Assembly: GCF_016909075.1 (NCBI RefSeq)
Contig: NZ_JAFBFC010000001.1
Span: 682,001 to 746,000, forward strand
DNA length: 64,000 bases
Source of the DNA: Priestia iocasae
GTDB lineage: Bacteria > Bacillota > Bacilli > Bacillales > Bacillaceae_H
Direction: 5' to 3'
The notes below the pieces were generated by a model. It saw nothing but the letters and a program-made list of their open reading frames with translations, was not told the DNA's origin and ran no database searches. Numbering within the stretch: position 1 is the first letter of the stretch; each line of letters begins with the position of its first letter. Shown piece after piece: positions 1 to 8,959 of this stretch. Position numbers and translations under genes: made by a program.

Positions 1-662
1 TAACAAATGAAGAAGCACAAAAGCTAATTGATATGGATGAGGTAACGACAGAGGCAGTAAATCGTGCGGAGCAATATGGAATAATCTTTATTGATGAGAT
101 TGATAAAATTGCGCGTAAAAATTCTGGTGGTTCTTCAGCTGATGTATCAAGAGAAGGTGTGCAGCGCGATATTCTCCCAATTGTTGAAGGATCAACAGTT
201 GTCACAAAGCATGGAGCTGTTAAAACAGATCATGTGTTATTTGTTGCAGCGGGAGCGTTCCATCTTTCAAAGCCATCTGATTTAATTCCGGAGTTGCAAG
301 GCCGCTTTCCAATCCGCGTAGAGTTAACAAAGCTAACTGTAGAAGACTTTGTGAGAATTCTAACAGAACCTGATAATGCACTTTTAAAGCAATATAAAGC
401 GCTATTGGAAACTGAAGGTATACAAATTGAATTTTCAGACGATGCTATACGTAAGATTGCAGAAGTTGCTTTTCATGTGAACCAAGATACGGATAACATT
501 GGTGCTCGAAGACTTCATACCATTTTAGAGAGATTACTTGAAGATCTATCTTTTGAAGCGCCGGATATTACATTAGAGAAAATTGTGATTACTCCTCAGT
601 ATGTAGAAGAAAAGCTAGGGAAAATTGCAAATAACAAAGATTTAAGTCAATTCATTTTATAG
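1..662 (+). CDS. hslU: HslU (ClpY), ATPase subunit of the HslUV/ClpYQ protease, 3' part
   Basis: Only the C-terminal part is present. The reading frame is open from base 3 ([13 protein letters not shown]...), so the gene starts before the window. HslU is the AAA+ unfoldase that feeds proteins to the HslV (ClpQ) peptidase in the cytoplasm. The Walker B motif [11 protein letters not shown] is visible at about 85-117. The arginine-finger segment GRFPIRVEL follows at about 300-330. The protein ends in LSQFIL, the type of C-terminal tail that inserts into HslV. It lies 27 bases before codY and probably shares an operon with it, as in Bacillus subtilis, where the genes are called clpY and codY. Identity is very secure; only the N-terminal part is missing. 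Confidence 0.97.
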   Translation, partial: TNEEAQKLIDMDEVTTEAVNRAEQYGIIFIDEIDKIARKNSGGSSADVSREGVQRDILPIVEGSTVVTKHGAVKTDHVLFVAAGAFHLSKPSDLIPELQGRFPIRVELTKLTVEDFVRILTEPDNALLKQYKALLETEGIQIEFSDDAIRKIAEVAFHVNQDTDNIGARRLHTILERLLEDLSFEAPDITLEKIVITPQYVEEKLGKIANNKDLSQFIL

Positions 663-689
663 AAAACAGAAGTATCAGGAGGAACAGTA

Positions 690-1469
690 ATGGAGTTATT
701 GAATAAAACAAGAAAGATTAATGCAATGTTACAAAGAGCAGCTGGTAAACCAGTAAACTTTAAAGAGATGGCAGAAACGTTGTGCGAAGTAATTGAAGCA
801 AACACATTCGTTGTAAGCCGTCGAGGTAAGCTATTAGGAATTGCAATTAAACAACAAATCGAAAATGAACGTATGAAGAGCATGCTTGAAGCACGCCAGT
901 TCCCGGAAGAATATACAAAAAACTTATTTAACATTAACGAAACATCTTCAAACTTAGATGTAGATAGTGAGTATACTGCATTTCCAGTAGAAAACAAAGA
1001 ATTATTTAAAGCTGGTTTAACAACTATTGTTCCGATCATTGGTGGTGGCGAACGATTAGGGACATTAATTCTAGCACGTTTAGATCGTCAATTTGAAGAT
1101 GATGACCTTATTCTAGCTGAATACGGTGCAACGGTTGTAGGAATGGAAATTTTACGTGAAAAAGCCGAAGAGATTGAAGAAGAGGCTCGTAGTAAAGCAG
1201 TTGTACAAATGGCTATTAGCTCTTTATCATACAGTGAGTTAGAAGCAATTGAGCATATTTTTGAAGAATTAAATGGTAACGAAGGTTTATTAGTAGCAAG
1301 TAAAATTGCAGACCGTGTTGGTATTACTCGTTCTGTTATTGTAAATGCATTACGTAAGCTTGAAAGTGCTGGTGTCATTGAATCTCGTTCTTTAGGAATG
1401 AAAGGAACATATATTAAAGTTTTAAATGATAAGTTTTTAGTTGAGCTTGCAAAGCTAAAATCTAACTAA
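690..1469 (+). CDS. codY: CodY, GTP- and branched-chain-amino-acid-sensing global transcription regulator
   Basis: This 259-residue protein has the same length as B. subtilis CodY and is nearly collinear with it. The N-terminal GAF domain (about residues 1-155) binds isoleucine, leucine and valine. The C-terminal winged helix-turn-helix (about 200-225, containing [20 protein letters not shown]) is almost invariant in the family. CodY represses stationary-phase, nutrient-acquisition and motility genes while GTP and branched-chain amino acids are plentiful. An AGGAGG ribosome site lies 6 bases before the ATG. The gene is followed at once by a strong terminator, so codY closes its operon. The next gene cluster, fla/che, carries a candidate CodY operator at 1896-1910. 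Confidence 0.98.
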   Translation: MELLNKTRKINAMLQRAAGKPVNFKEMAETLCEVIEANTFVVSRRGKLLGIAIKQQIENERMKSMLEARQFPEEYTKNLFNINETSSNLDVDSEYTAFPVENKELFKAGLTTIVPIIGGGERLGTLILARLDRQFEDDDLILAEYGATVVGMEILREKAEEIEEEARSKAVVQMAISSLSYSELEAIEHIFEELNGNEGLLVASKIADRVGITRSVIVNALRKLESAGVIESRSLGMKGTYIKVLNDKFLVELAKLKSN

Positions 1470-1509
1470 AAAAAATCCTAGAAGATACAATCTTCTAGGA
1501 TTTTTTTTT
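1468..1509 (+). terminator. Intrinsic terminator after codY
   Basis: A perfect 10-bp stem, TCCTAGAAGA (1476-1485) with TCTTCTAGGA (1491-1500), closes a 5-base loop and is flanked by an A tract and a run of nine T. It ends the hslU-codY transcript and isolates the motility operon downstream. Confidence 0.93.
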
Positions 1510-1840
1510 ATTTTATCTATTTCAAAAAAATTTTTTATAGTTGAATAGTCAATAAGATATAAGTCAAAATAACCATTTTTGAATTTGTAAAATTATTTTA
1601 TTAAAGTAAATAATAGTAAATGTCAATAAAAAACCTAAAAATGTAAATTGTTATAAATTGGGATATTTACAATATCTTTGATATGAATTATGTTAAATGT
1701 ATATGACATTTATTACAGAGAAGAAGTTTTTTAGTTGTATATAATCGAAAATGGAACTATACATCAAATGTTTAGAATAATGAATAATGTAAATTAACTG
1801 ATAAGATTTAGATATATTAGTGAAAAATGGTTAAAATACA
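1510..1840. other. AT-rich intergenic stretch upstream of the fla/che promoter
   Basis: This is about 330 bases of very AT-rich sequence between the codY terminator and the motility promoter. I see no ORF with a ribosome site, no RNA gene and no clear repeat. A weak alternative sigma-A match (TTGATA at 1678, TATGAC at 1702, spacer 18) is present but scores poorly. Such curved, AT-rich DNA could bind motility regulators such as DegU or SwrA, but that is inference only. Confidence 0.4.
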
Positions 1841-1869
1841 TAGACATTTCCATCTGTTTTCCTTACAAT
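1841..1869 (+). promoter_or_regulatory. Sigma-A promoter of the fla/che operon
   Basis: TAGACA (1841-1846, 5/6 to TTGACA) and TACAAT (1864-1869, 5/6 to TATAAT) are separated by exactly 17 bases. Initiation is expected near 1876, giving a leader of about 75 bases before flgB. This is the best promoter in the 480-base gap and sits where B. subtilis has its fla/che promoter. I found no sigma-D promoter (TAAA-N15-GCCGATAT) here. Confidence 0.7.
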
Positions 1870-1895
1870 ATGATTTATTGAACAATAAAGTCGAA

Positions 1896-1910
1896 ATTTG
1901 TCAGAAAATT
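1896..1910. promoter_or_regulatory. Candidate CodY operator in the fla/che leader
   Basis: The 15 bases ATTTGTCAGAAAATT match the CodY consensus AATTTTCWGAAAATT at 13 of 15 positions, with a perfect right half. The site lies about 20-35 bases downstream of the predicted start of transcription, where a bound repressor could block initiation or act as a roadblock. CodY is known to repress fla/che in B. subtilis; binding here is inferred. Confidence 0.6.
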
Positions 1911-1950
1911 TACGAAATCTTTTCAATTATTTAAAAAATGAGGGATACAA

Positions 1951-2346
1951 GTGGAATTATTTTCAAAAACAATTCGATCTCTTGAAATGGGTTTGAACTA
2001 TGCTAACGAGAAGCAAAAGGTTATCTCGCAAAATATAGCTAATGTGGATACAAATGGTTATAAGGCTAAAGATGTATCATTCAAGTCTGTATTGAATGAT
2101 GCAGTAAGTGAATCAATTGAAGCGAATCGAACAGATTATAGACATTATAAATTTACTAGTTCATCACATAATGGAGTAAGTATACATGTGAGAAAAGACA
2201 TGTCTTACCACCCAAATGGTAATGGTGTGGATATGGATAAAGAAATGTCAGAGATGGCCAAAAACCAAATTTACTATGAAGCGTTAGTTGAGCGATTAAA
2301 TGGGAAATTTAATTCCCTTAGAACGGTTTTACAGGGAGGTAAGTAA
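1951..2346 (+). CDS. flgB: FlgB, flagellar proximal rod protein
   Basis: This 131-residue protein is a member of the rod/hook/filament N-terminal family. It carries the signature region AQNIANVDTNGYK-like (here SQNIANVDTNGYKAKDVSF, about residues 27-45). FlgB forms the proximal rod next to the MS ring and export gate and is exported by the flagellar type III apparatus. Translation starts at GTG, with AGGG (1941-1944) six bases upstream. It is the first gene of the fla/che operon, and flgC follows after two bases. Confidence 0.96.
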   Translation: MELFSKTIRSLEMGLNYANEKQKVISQNIANVDTNGYKAKDVSFKSVLNDAVSESIEANRTDYRHYKFTSSSHNGVSIHVRKDMSYHPNGNGVDMDKEMSEMAKNQIYYEALVERLNGKFNSLRTVLQGGK

Positions 2347-2348
2347 AG

Positions 2349-2792
2349 TTGACTATTTTCCATAGTATGAATACAACTGCTTCAGGACTTACTGCTCAAA
2401 GACTTCGCATGGATGTTATCGCTGCAAATATGGCAAATGTGGATACAACAAGAGCGAAGAATATAGATGGAGAATGGGAGCCTTATCGTCGTCAAATGGT
2501 TACGATGAGTCCTAAAGGTGAATCTTTTTCATCTATGTTTCAAGGAGCATTAAACTCGGTAGGAAGTGGTGTAAAAGTAACAAGCATAAAGGAAGATAAA
2601 ACACCCTTTAAACTTGTTTATAACCCACAGCATCCAGATGCTGATGAACAAGGGTATGTTCAAATGCCGAATGTTGACCCATTAAAAGAAATGTCAGATT
2701 TAATTAGTGCTACACGTTCATATGAAGCTAACATAACGGTTTTTAACTCAACAAAAAATATGCTTACGAAAACACTTGAAATAGGAAAGTAA
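2349..2792 (+). CDS. flgC: FlgC, flagellar proximal rod protein
   Basis: This 147-residue rod protein has the conserved N-terminal motif ANMANVDTTRA and a C-terminal helix (LISATRSYEANITVFNSTK) typical of axial proteins that pack by coiled coils. It assembles with FlgB into the proximal rod. The start is TTG at 2349, with GGAGGT (2336-2341) seven bases before it inside the end of flgB. The protein aligns end to end with B. subtilis FlgC, which supports this start. Confidence 0.96.
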   Translation: MTIFHSMNTTASGLTAQRLRMDVIAANMANVDTTRAKNIDGEWEPYRRQMVTMSPKGESFSSMFQGALNSVGSGVKVTSIKEDKTPFKLVYNPQHPDADEQGYVQMPNVDPLKEMSDLISATRSYEANITVFNSTKNMLTKTLEIGK

Positions 2793-2803
2793 GGTGAACA
2801 AGG

Positions 2804-3106
2804 TTGATTAATTCAATTACAAATCAGATGCCTGTAACTAGTTCTCAAGTACATAAAACACAAACTGTTTCGGCAGGTAATGTAAATAAACAATTCTCAA
2901 ATTTTTTAAGTGATTCAATTCATAAACTTAATGAATCACAGAATACGTCGGATGCGGCAACTGAAAAGTTAGTTAGAGGAGAATCAATTGATCTACATGA
3001 AGTAATGATTGCCTCACAGAAAGCCAGTATTCAGCTTCAAACGACAATAGAAATTCGCAATAAAGCTGTGGAAGCGTATCAAGAGATAATGAGAATGCCA
3101 ATTTAA
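2804..3106 (+). CDS. fliE: FliE, hook-basal body adaptor protein
   Basis: This 100-residue protein carries the FliE C-terminal core, VMIASQKASIQLQTTIEIR followed by NKAVEAYQEIMRM. FliE is the first exported rod component and joins the MS ring to the rod. The N-terminal 35 residues are polar and variable, as is usual. Translation starts at TTG, six bases after AAGGTGA. The gene lies between flgC and fliF, its standard place. Confidence 0.95.
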   Translation: MINSITNQMPVTSSQVHKTQTVSAGNVNKQFSNFLSDSIHKLNESQNTSDAATEKLVRGESIDLHEVMIASQKASIQLQTTIEIRNKAVEAYQEIMRMPI

Positions 3107-3179
3107 TAAGTAAACAATGATACAGCTCTAAAGCGGTTATGTTTATAGACAGAAAAGTAGCAATAACCGGAGGAAGATA

Positions 3180-4775
3180 ATGAACGAACGATTAGCAATA
3201 TTTAAAGAAAAAACAAAAGCATTTTGGACTGAACGATCTAAATTCCAAAAGTTCTCAATGGTGGGAGGAATTCTTGCTGTCTTTTTGATCATTGGACTCG
3301 TTTCATTTTTTGCTAGTACAGAAAAGTTAGTTCCACTTTATAGTAATTTATCACCTCAAGAAACTGGCCAAATTAAAGCCGAGTTAGATGTAAGAGGAAT
3401 TAAATCGGAAATTTCACAAAGTGGTACGACAATTTCTGTACCTGAACAGTCAGTCGATTCTCTTAAAGTAGATTTAGCAGCTCAAGGTATTCCAAATAGC
3501 GGAAGTATTGATTATTCTTTTTTTAGTAACAATGCTGGTTTTGGAATGACTGATAATGAATTTAATGTGCTAAAGCTTGATGCTATGCAAACCGAGCTTG
3601 CTAATTTAATTAAAAATATAGAAGGTGTAAATGATGCAAATGTCATGATTACACTTCCTCAAGAAAGCGTTTGGGTAAAAGATCAAGCTGAACAAGCTTC
3701 TGCATCTATTGTCCTGAACACAAAGCCTGGGTATCAATTTGATCAAAGTCAAATTAAATCACTCTATCACTTAGCTTCAAAAAGTGTACCCAACCTACCT
3801 ACTGAGAATATCGTCATTATGAATCAGAATTTTGAGTATTTCGACTTAAACAATAATGAAATTATAAACGATTCTGGTTCTTTTGTCATGCAACATGGCA
3901 TGAAAAAAGAAATAGAGCGTGATATTCAAAGGCAAGTACAAAAAATGCTGGGTACAATGATGGGACACGATAAGGTCGTGGTATCTGTGACAGCTGATGT
4001 AGATTTCACCAAAGAAAACCGAGAAGAGAATTTAGTAGTGCCAGTTGATGAAGAAAACATGGAAGGTATCGCTGTAAGTGTTGAACGTATTACTGAAACG
4101 TTCTCAGGTAATGGTTCACAAGTAGGTGGATCCGTAGGAACAGGAGAAGAAGATACACCTAATTACGCTGAAGCAGGCGTAGGAGAAAATGGTGATTATG
4201 AGAAGGTAGAAGAGCGAATTAATAATGATGTGAATCGCATTCGAAAAGAAATTGTGGAAAGTCCGTATAAGGTAAGAGACTTAGGAATCCAAGTAATGGT
4301 AGAACCTCCTACTCCAGATAATCCAAATACATTACCAGAGGAACGGGTGGAAGATATTCAGCAATTACTAGGCACGATTGTTCGAACAACCATTCAACAA
4401 GACGGCACAGAGCCAGAGTTAACAGAACAAGAAATTGAGGATAAAGTCATGGTATCTGTTCAGCCGTTCTATGGAAAAACAGTTATTCCTCAAAGTGAAC
4501 AAGCAGGTATTCCTCTTTGGGCTTATATAGCGGCTGGTGCATTACTCCTAGTTATCGTTATTTTAATTATTTTATTAGTTAGAAAGTCCAGGAATCAAAG
4601 CGATGGTATAGATGAAGAGTTTGATGAATATGTAGAAGAGTTAGAGATTAATAAGTTGGAAACTAAAAAGCCGTTAACAGATGAACAAAAAAGACGCCAA
4701 AGACTTGAACTTATGGCTAAAGAACAGCCAGAGGAATTTGCAAAGTTAATGCGTACGTGGATCTCCGAGGATTGA
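3180..4775 (+). CDS. fliF: FliF, flagellar MS-ring protein
   Basis: This 531-residue membrane protein forms the MS ring, the base on which the switch and export gate assemble. Transmembrane helices lie at about residues 26-46 (FSMVGGILAVFLIIGL) and 440-465 (WAYIAAGALLLVIVILIILL), with the ring-building secretin-like domains between them outside the membrane. The cytoplasmic tail ends in EEFAKLMRTWISED, the FliG-binding segment. GGAGG lies 6 bases before the ATG, and fliG follows after 13 bases. The 73-base gap after fliE shows no clear promoter or terminator. Confidence 0.97.
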   Translation: MNERLAIFKEKTKAFWTERSKFQKFSMVGGILAVFLIIGLVSFFASTEKLVPLYSNLSPQETGQIKAELDVRGIKSEISQSGTTISVPEQSVDSLKVDLAAQGIPNSGSIDYSFFSNNAGFGMTDNEFNVLKLDAMQTELANLIKNIEGVNDANVMITLPQESVWVKDQAEQASASIVLNTKPGYQFDQSQIKSLYHLASKSVPNLPTENIVIMNQNFEYFDLNNNEIINDSGSFVMQHGMKKEIERDIQRQVQKMLGTMMGHDKVVVSVTADVDFTKENREENLVVPVDEENMEGIAVSVERITETFSGNGSQVGGSVGTGEEDTPNYAEAGVGENGDYEKVEERINNDVNRIRKEIVESPYKVRDLGIQVMVEPPTPDNPNTLPEERVEDIQQLLGTIVRTTIQQDGTEPELTEQEIEDKVMVSVQPFYGKTVIPQSEQAGIPLWAYIAAGALLLVIVILIILLVRKSRNQSDGIDEEFDEYVEELEINKLETKKPLTDEQKRRQRLELMAKEQPEEFAKLMRTWISED

Positions 4776-4788
4776 GGGGGGAAAGTAA

Positions 4789-5808
4789 GTGGCAAAATCA
4801 TTTCAAAAAGGTGAATTAACAGGAAAGCAAAAGGCAGCCGTTCTTTTAATTTCACTTGGACCAGATGTATCCGCCTCTGTTTATAAATATTTAAGTGAAG
4901 AGGAAATTGAGAGACTTACACTTGAAATTTCAACAATGAGAAAAATAGAGCCAGAGCTAAAAGCAGATGTATTAGAAGAGTTTGAACAAATTGTGATGGC
5001 TCAGAATTATATCGAGCAAGGTGGCATTGGATATGCAAAAGAAGTATTAGAGAAAGCACTAGGTGTTGAGCAGGCGATGCTTATTATTAATCGCTTAACA
5101 TCATCGTTGCAAGTACGTCCGTTTGACTTTGCACGCAAAGCAGACCCAATGCAACTCTTTAATTTTATTCAGCATGAACATCCACAAACGATTGCACTTA
5201 TTTTATCTTATTTAGATTCTGCACAAGCTGGACAAATTTTATCTTCATTGCCTCAAGAGCAGCAAGCTGATATAGCGCGACGCATTGCAATGATGGATAG
5301 TACATCTCCTGATGTAATTAATGAAGTCGAGCAAATTTTAGAACGAAAGCTTTCTACAACTGTAACCCAAGATTACACACAAACAGGTGGCATTGAGACA
5401 GTGGTGGAAGTCCTAAATGGAGTAGATCGTTCGACCGAGAAGATTATATTAGATACGCTTGAAATTCAGAATCCTGAATTAGCGGAAGAAATTAAGAAGA
5501 GAATGTTTGTGTTTGAAGATATCGTAGTGCTTGATAACCGTTCTATTCAGCGTGTAATTCGTGATGTGGAAAATGAAGATTTATTACTAAGTCTAAAAGT
5601 TGCAAGTGAAGAAGTAAAAGAAATCATCTTCCGTAATATGTCGAAGAGAATGTCTGAAACATTTAAAGAGGAAATGGAATTTACCGGTCCTGTTCGCTTA
5701 AAAGATGTTGAAGAAGCACAATCTCGAATCGTAGGAGTTATTAGAAGGTTAGAAGACGCTGGAGAGATTGTCATCGCACGTGGTGGAGGAGATGATATTA
5801 TTGTCTAA
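4789..5808 (+). CDS. fliG: FliG, flagellar motor switch protein
   Basis: This 339-residue switch protein contacts the stator MotA and sets rotation direction. The middle-domain EHPQ motif is visible in FIQHEHPQTIALILSYL (about residues 123-140). The C-terminal domain has the charged torque helix region (about 270-315). The start is GTG at 4789, preceded by a strong GAGGGGGGAAAG site. It overlaps the start of fliH, as usual for this operon. Length and alignment match B. subtilis FliG throughout. Confidence 0.97.
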   Translation: MAKSFQKGELTGKQKAAVLLISLGPDVSASVYKYLSEEEIERLTLEISTMRKIEPELKADVLEEFEQIVMAQNYIEQGGIGYAKEVLEKALGVEQAMLIINRLTSSLQVRPFDFARKADPMQLFNFIQHEHPQTIALILSYLDSAQAGQILSSLPQEQQADIARRIAMMDSTSPDVINEVEQILERKLSTTVTQDYTQTGGIETVVEVLNGVDRSTEKIILDTLEIQNPELAEEIKKRMFVFEDIVVLDNRSIQRVIRDVENEDLLLSLKVASEEVKEIIFRNMSKRMSETFKEEMEFTGPVRLKDVEEAQSRIVGVIRRLEDAGEIVIARGGGDDIIV

Positions 5809-6589
5809 CGTCATCAAATCCTTATATACAGAGCGTGAAACACAATCTGAAAAGCAAATTCAAATTAAACCTTTTTACTTAGAGAACACTTCAGAACTAA
5901 ATAAAGATGTGACATTTCAAGAAGAGACTGCTGAACAAATTATTCAAGATGCGAAGGTAAAAGCCAAGGCACTTCAAGAACAAGCAGAGGGTCTTGTAAT
6001 CGAGGCAAGAAGACAAATAGAGATAGAGCGACAGCAGTGGAATGAAGAAAGGTTCATATTAGAGCAAGAAGCTAAAAAGCAAGGGTACGAAGATGGGATG
6101 GAGCAAGGTAAGCAGGAAGGGTATTCGCACTATGACACAATGCTTAGAGAGGCGAATGAGATTGTAAATCAATCAAAAGATGCTTATTACCAATACCTTC
6201 AACAATCAGAGGAAGTGATTTTTCAGTTAGGTTTCACACTTGCTGAAAAAATTATTGGTCAACAACTTGAGTCAGATCAATCAACCTTCCTTTCTATTAT
6301 AAAAAAAGCAATTAAAGAGGTTCGAGACGAAAAAGAAATACAAATTTTTGTTTCACCTTCTCATTATAAAATGGTACACGAGCAAAAAGAGCAATTGCTT
6401 TCATTATTAAATGGAGAGGCAACACTATTTATTTATGTTGATGAAGAACTTCACACCCACAGTTGCATGATTGAATCTGCTTTTGGACGAATTGACGTAT
6501 CGATTGACAGTCAATTAAGTGAACTAAAAGAAAAATTAGCAGAACTTTTAATGGGGGAAATGAATAGTGAGGGTGGAACAATTAATTAG
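5801..6589 (+). CDS. fliH: FliH, flagellar export ATPase regulator/stator-like protein
   Basis: FliH binds the export ATPase FliI and links it to the C ring. About 262 residues are encoded. A long coiled coil rich in Glu, Gln and Lys (about residues 35-125) precedes a globular FliH/V-type ATPase E-subunit-like domain ending in ELLMGEMNSEGGTIN. The start is uncertain. The frame is open from TTG 5768 and also has ATG 5792, but GGAGGA (5785-5790) is best spaced for TTG 5801. This gives an 8-base overlap with fliG. The 3' end overlaps fliI by 23 bases, which suggests translational coupling. Confidence 0.9.
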   Translation: MSNVIKSLYTERETQSEKQIQIKPFYLENTSELNKDVTFQEETAEQIIQDAKVKAKALQEQAEGLVIEARRQIEIERQQWNEERFILEQEAKKQGYEDGMEQGKQEGYSHYDTMLREANEIVNQSKDAYYQYLQQSEEVIFQLGFTLAEKIIGQQLESDQSTFLSIIKKAIKEVRDEKEIQIFVSPSHYKMVHEQKEQLLSLLNGEATLFIYVDEELHTHSCMIESAFGRIDVSIDSQLSELKEKLAELLMGEMNSEGGTIN

Positions 6590-7892
6590 TGAAATTCAAC
6601 ATATCTCATCGTTTAAAAGATATGGAAAAGTGAATCGTGTTGTTGGCTTAATGATCGAGTCAAAAGGCCCGCGTGCATCAATTGGTGATGTTTGTTATAT
6701 ACATGTGGCTCATCATCGCCATACTGATACAAAGAAGATTCAGGCAGAAGTAGTTGGTTTTAGAGACGAACATGTTATTTTGATGCCTTATACATCAATT
6801 CGAGATATAGCACCAGGTTGTATTGTAGAGGCAACAGGGAAACCTTTAGAGATTAAAGTTGGATATGGACTATTAGGAAAAGTGCTAGATTCATTAGGAA
6901 ATCCTTTGGATGATACAAAGTTACCGGCTGGTTTAGCCTCTGTAGGTACGGATCAAAATCCTCCTAACCCGTTAAGTAGGCCACCAATTGCTGAGCCTAT
7001 CGAAGTAGGAGTGCGAGCTATAGATAGTTTATTGACTGTTGGAAAAGGTCAGCGTGTAGGTATATTTGCAGGGAGTGGTGTTGGTAAAAGTACGCTGCTT
7101 GGTATGATTGCACGCAACACAAATGCTGACTTAAATGTCATTGCTTTAATTGGGGAACGTGGTCGTGAAGTGCGGGAATTTATCGAACGAGATTTAGGTG
7201 AAGAAGGATTGAAAAAGTCTGTTGTAGTCGTTGCGACATCTGATCAACCAGCTCTCTTTCGCATAAAAGCAGCATACACAGCGACAGCTATTGCTGAATA
7301 TTTCAGAGATCAAGGGTTAAATGTCATGTTTATGATGGATTCTGTAACGCGTATTGCAATGGCTCAACGTGAAGTTGGTCTAGCAGTGGGTGAACCACCT
7401 ACAACCAAAGGATATACACCCTCTGTCTTTGCTATATTACCTCGTCTATTAGAGCGGACAGGAACAAATCATCTAGGTTCAATCACGGCTTTTTATACTG
7501 TGTTAGTGGACGGGGATGACATGAATGAGCCGATTGCCGATACAGTACGAGGAATCATTGATGGACATATTGTATTAGATCGAGCCATCGCTAATAAAGG
7601 ACAATATCCTGCGATTAATATCCTAAGAAGTGTTAGTCGTGTCATGAATCATATTGTATCACCTTCTCATAAAACAGCTGCTGAAAAGTTAAGGGAATTA
7701 CTAGCTACGTATATTGACTCGGAAGATTTAATTAATATTGGAGCATATAAAAAAGGCTCGTCTATCGAAATTGATCAATCGATTGAACAGTATCCTTCTA
7801 TTCTTTCATTTTTAAAGCAAAGCACTAGTGAAAAAGCACCTCTTATACACAGTATTGACAAGTTAGAGCAGTTAGTTGGGAAAGGTGAGTAA
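6567..7892 (+). CDS. fliI: FliI, flagellum-specific export ATPase
   Basis: This 441-residue F1-beta-like ATPase energises type III export of flagellar proteins in the cytoplasm. The Walker A motif GSGVGKST is near residue 167, followed by a Walker B-type segment NVMFMMDSVTRIAMAQREV. The start is GTG at 6567, within fliH. From that codon the N-terminus (ending SFKRYGKVNRVVGLMIESK) aligns residue for residue with B. subtilis FliI, which supports it over GTG 6573. It is followed after two bases by fliJ. Confidence 0.96.
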   Translation: MRVEQLISEIQHISSFKRYGKVNRVVGLMIESKGPRASIGDVCYIHVAHHRHTDTKKIQAEVVGFRDEHVILMPYTSIRDIAPGCIVEATGKPLEIKVGYGLLGKVLDSLGNPLDDTKLPAGLASVGTDQNPPNPLSRPPIAEPIEVGVRAIDSLLTVGKGQRVGIFAGSGVGKSTLLGMIARNTNADLNVIALIGERGREVREFIERDLGEEGLKKSVVVVATSDQPALFRIKAAYTATAIAEYFRDQGLNVMFMMDSVTRIAMAQREVGLAVGEPPTTKGYTPSVFAILPRLLERTGTNHLGSITAFYTVLVDGDDMNEPIADTVRGIIDGHIVLDRAIANKGQYPAINILRSVSRVMNHIVSPSHKTAAEKLRELLATYIDSEDLINIGAYKKGSSIEIDQSIEQYPSILSFLKQSTSEKAPLIHSIDKLEQLVGKGE

Positions 7893-7894
7893 AG

Positions 7895-8338
7895 ATGGCA
7901 TACCAATTTAAATTTGCCAAAGTTATGGCTGTTAGAGAGAACGAACAAGATCGAATACGTGCTGAGTATCATGAGTCAATGAAAGAATTTGAACGGATTG
8001 GTCAACAGCTTTATGACAAATTAAAGCAAAAAGAACAGCTCATAGAACAGCAAGCAAGCAAAATGATTAGTGGTTTACCAATCACGGAAGTGAAAAATTT
8101 TCAGCTGTTTTTAGAAAATATCGAAAAAGCAATTTTGAATTTACAGAGAGAAGTTATGATTGCAAGACAAAATATGTATGTAAAAGAAGCGAAATTACGT
8201 GAGAAAAACCTAGAAGTAAAGAAATTTGAAAAAATTAAAGGTAAAGATTATCACCGATATGTACAGATGCAAAATGAGCTAGAAATGAAACACATGGATG
8301 AAGTTTCAATTCAGCAATATATGCTGAAAGGAAATTAG
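7895..8338 (+). CDS. fliJ: FliJ, flagellar export chaperone/ATPase stalk protein
   Basis: This 147-residue, highly charged protein is predicted to be almost wholly alpha-helical coiled coil, rich in Lys, Glu and Gln (for example KFEKIKGKDYHRYVQMQNEL). FliJ works as a central-stalk-like partner of FliI and as an escort chaperone. The ATG has AAAGGTGAG just upstream. Sequence identity in this family is low, but size, composition and position between fliI and ylxF make the call secure. Confidence 0.92.
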   Translation: MAYQFKFAKVMAVRENEQDRIRAEYHESMKEFERIGQQLYDKLKQKEQLIEQQASKMISGLPITEVKNFQLFLENIEKAILNLQREVMIARQNMYVKEAKLREKNLEVKKFEKIKGKDYHRYVQMQNELEMKHMDEVSIQQYMLKGN

Positions 8339-8345
8339 GTGAAGT

Positions 8346-8945
8346 ATGAGTAAAGAGACAAATAAAGTAGAAGAAAAAGAATATAGTAAAATCCAAATCT
8401 TTTTTTTGCTTGTTTTTATTCCGATTTTGTTTACAATCGCAATCTTGTTTGCTGTGTTAACCGTAGCTGGAGTAGATGTAACTACTAAAGTAATGGAAAT
8501 AGTAAAATCTGAAGCTTTTACTGAAGAGACGGAAGAAAACCAAAAAAGAAGTGTGAAAGAACAGCAGCAGCAAGTTCAGTCTCTACAATCTGAGTTAAAG
8601 GATAAAGAGGAAGCTATCCAATCTTACGAAGAGCAAGTAGCGATGATGGGGCGTAAAAATGATGAACTTCAAATTGAAATCCGTGACTTACAAGAAGAAC
8701 TTGATGATATGCAAGAGCAACGAGCAAATAAAGAAGTAGAAATGACAGATCTTATCTCTACATATGAAGAGATGACACCGAAACGAGCAGCATTAATTGT
8801 AGCAGAGTTAGACGAAGAACAAGCCATGCTTCTACTTAGTCATTTAAAGAGTAAAACAAGGTCATCTATATTAGAAAAAATGCCGCCAGAAATAGCTGCT
8901 AAGTACACTAACTTATTAGTACAAAGCTCAGAAGACTCGCAATAA
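8346..8945 (+). CDS. ylxF: YlxF, MotE-like membrane protein with MgtE-N-type domain
   Basis: This 199-residue protein has one N-terminal transmembrane helix (about residues 18-42, IFFLLVFIPILFTIAILFAV). A long Glu/Gln-rich coiled coil (about 65-135) follows, and then a C-terminal segment (LIVAELDEEQAMLLLSHLK, ending near MPPEIAAKYTNLL) of the MgtE N-terminal or FliG-like helical repeat type. In other flagellate bacteria MotE chaperones stator or motor assembly, and YlxF sits in the same operon slot in Bacillus. Its exact role here is not established. Its stop overlaps the alternative ATG of fliK by one base. Confidence 0.9.
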   Translation: MSKETNKVEEKEYSKIQIFFLLVFIPILFTIAILFAVLTVAGVDVTTKVMEIVKSEAFTEETEENQKRSVKEQQQQVQSLQSELKDKEEAIQSYEEQVAMMGRKNDELQIEIRDLQEELDDMQEQRANKEVEMTDLISTYEEMTPKRAALIVAELDEEQAMLLLSHLKSKTRSSILEKMPPEIAAKYTNLLVQSSEDSQ

Positions 8946-8959
8946 TGGAGGAAGTTGTG

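Noticed and set aside
647-1039. 130-residue minus-strand ORF over codY
   Set aside because: It lies wholly antisense to the hslU/codY junction, has no ribosome site and no recognisable family.
1510-1950. Sigma-D promoter for fla/che
   Set aside because: No TAAA-N15-GCCGATAT-like match was found; only the sigma-A promoter is supported.
5768-5800. Longer FliH start at TTG 5768
   Set aside because: No ribosome site at suitable distance, and it would overlap fliG by 41 bases; TTG 5801 or ATG 5792 fits better.
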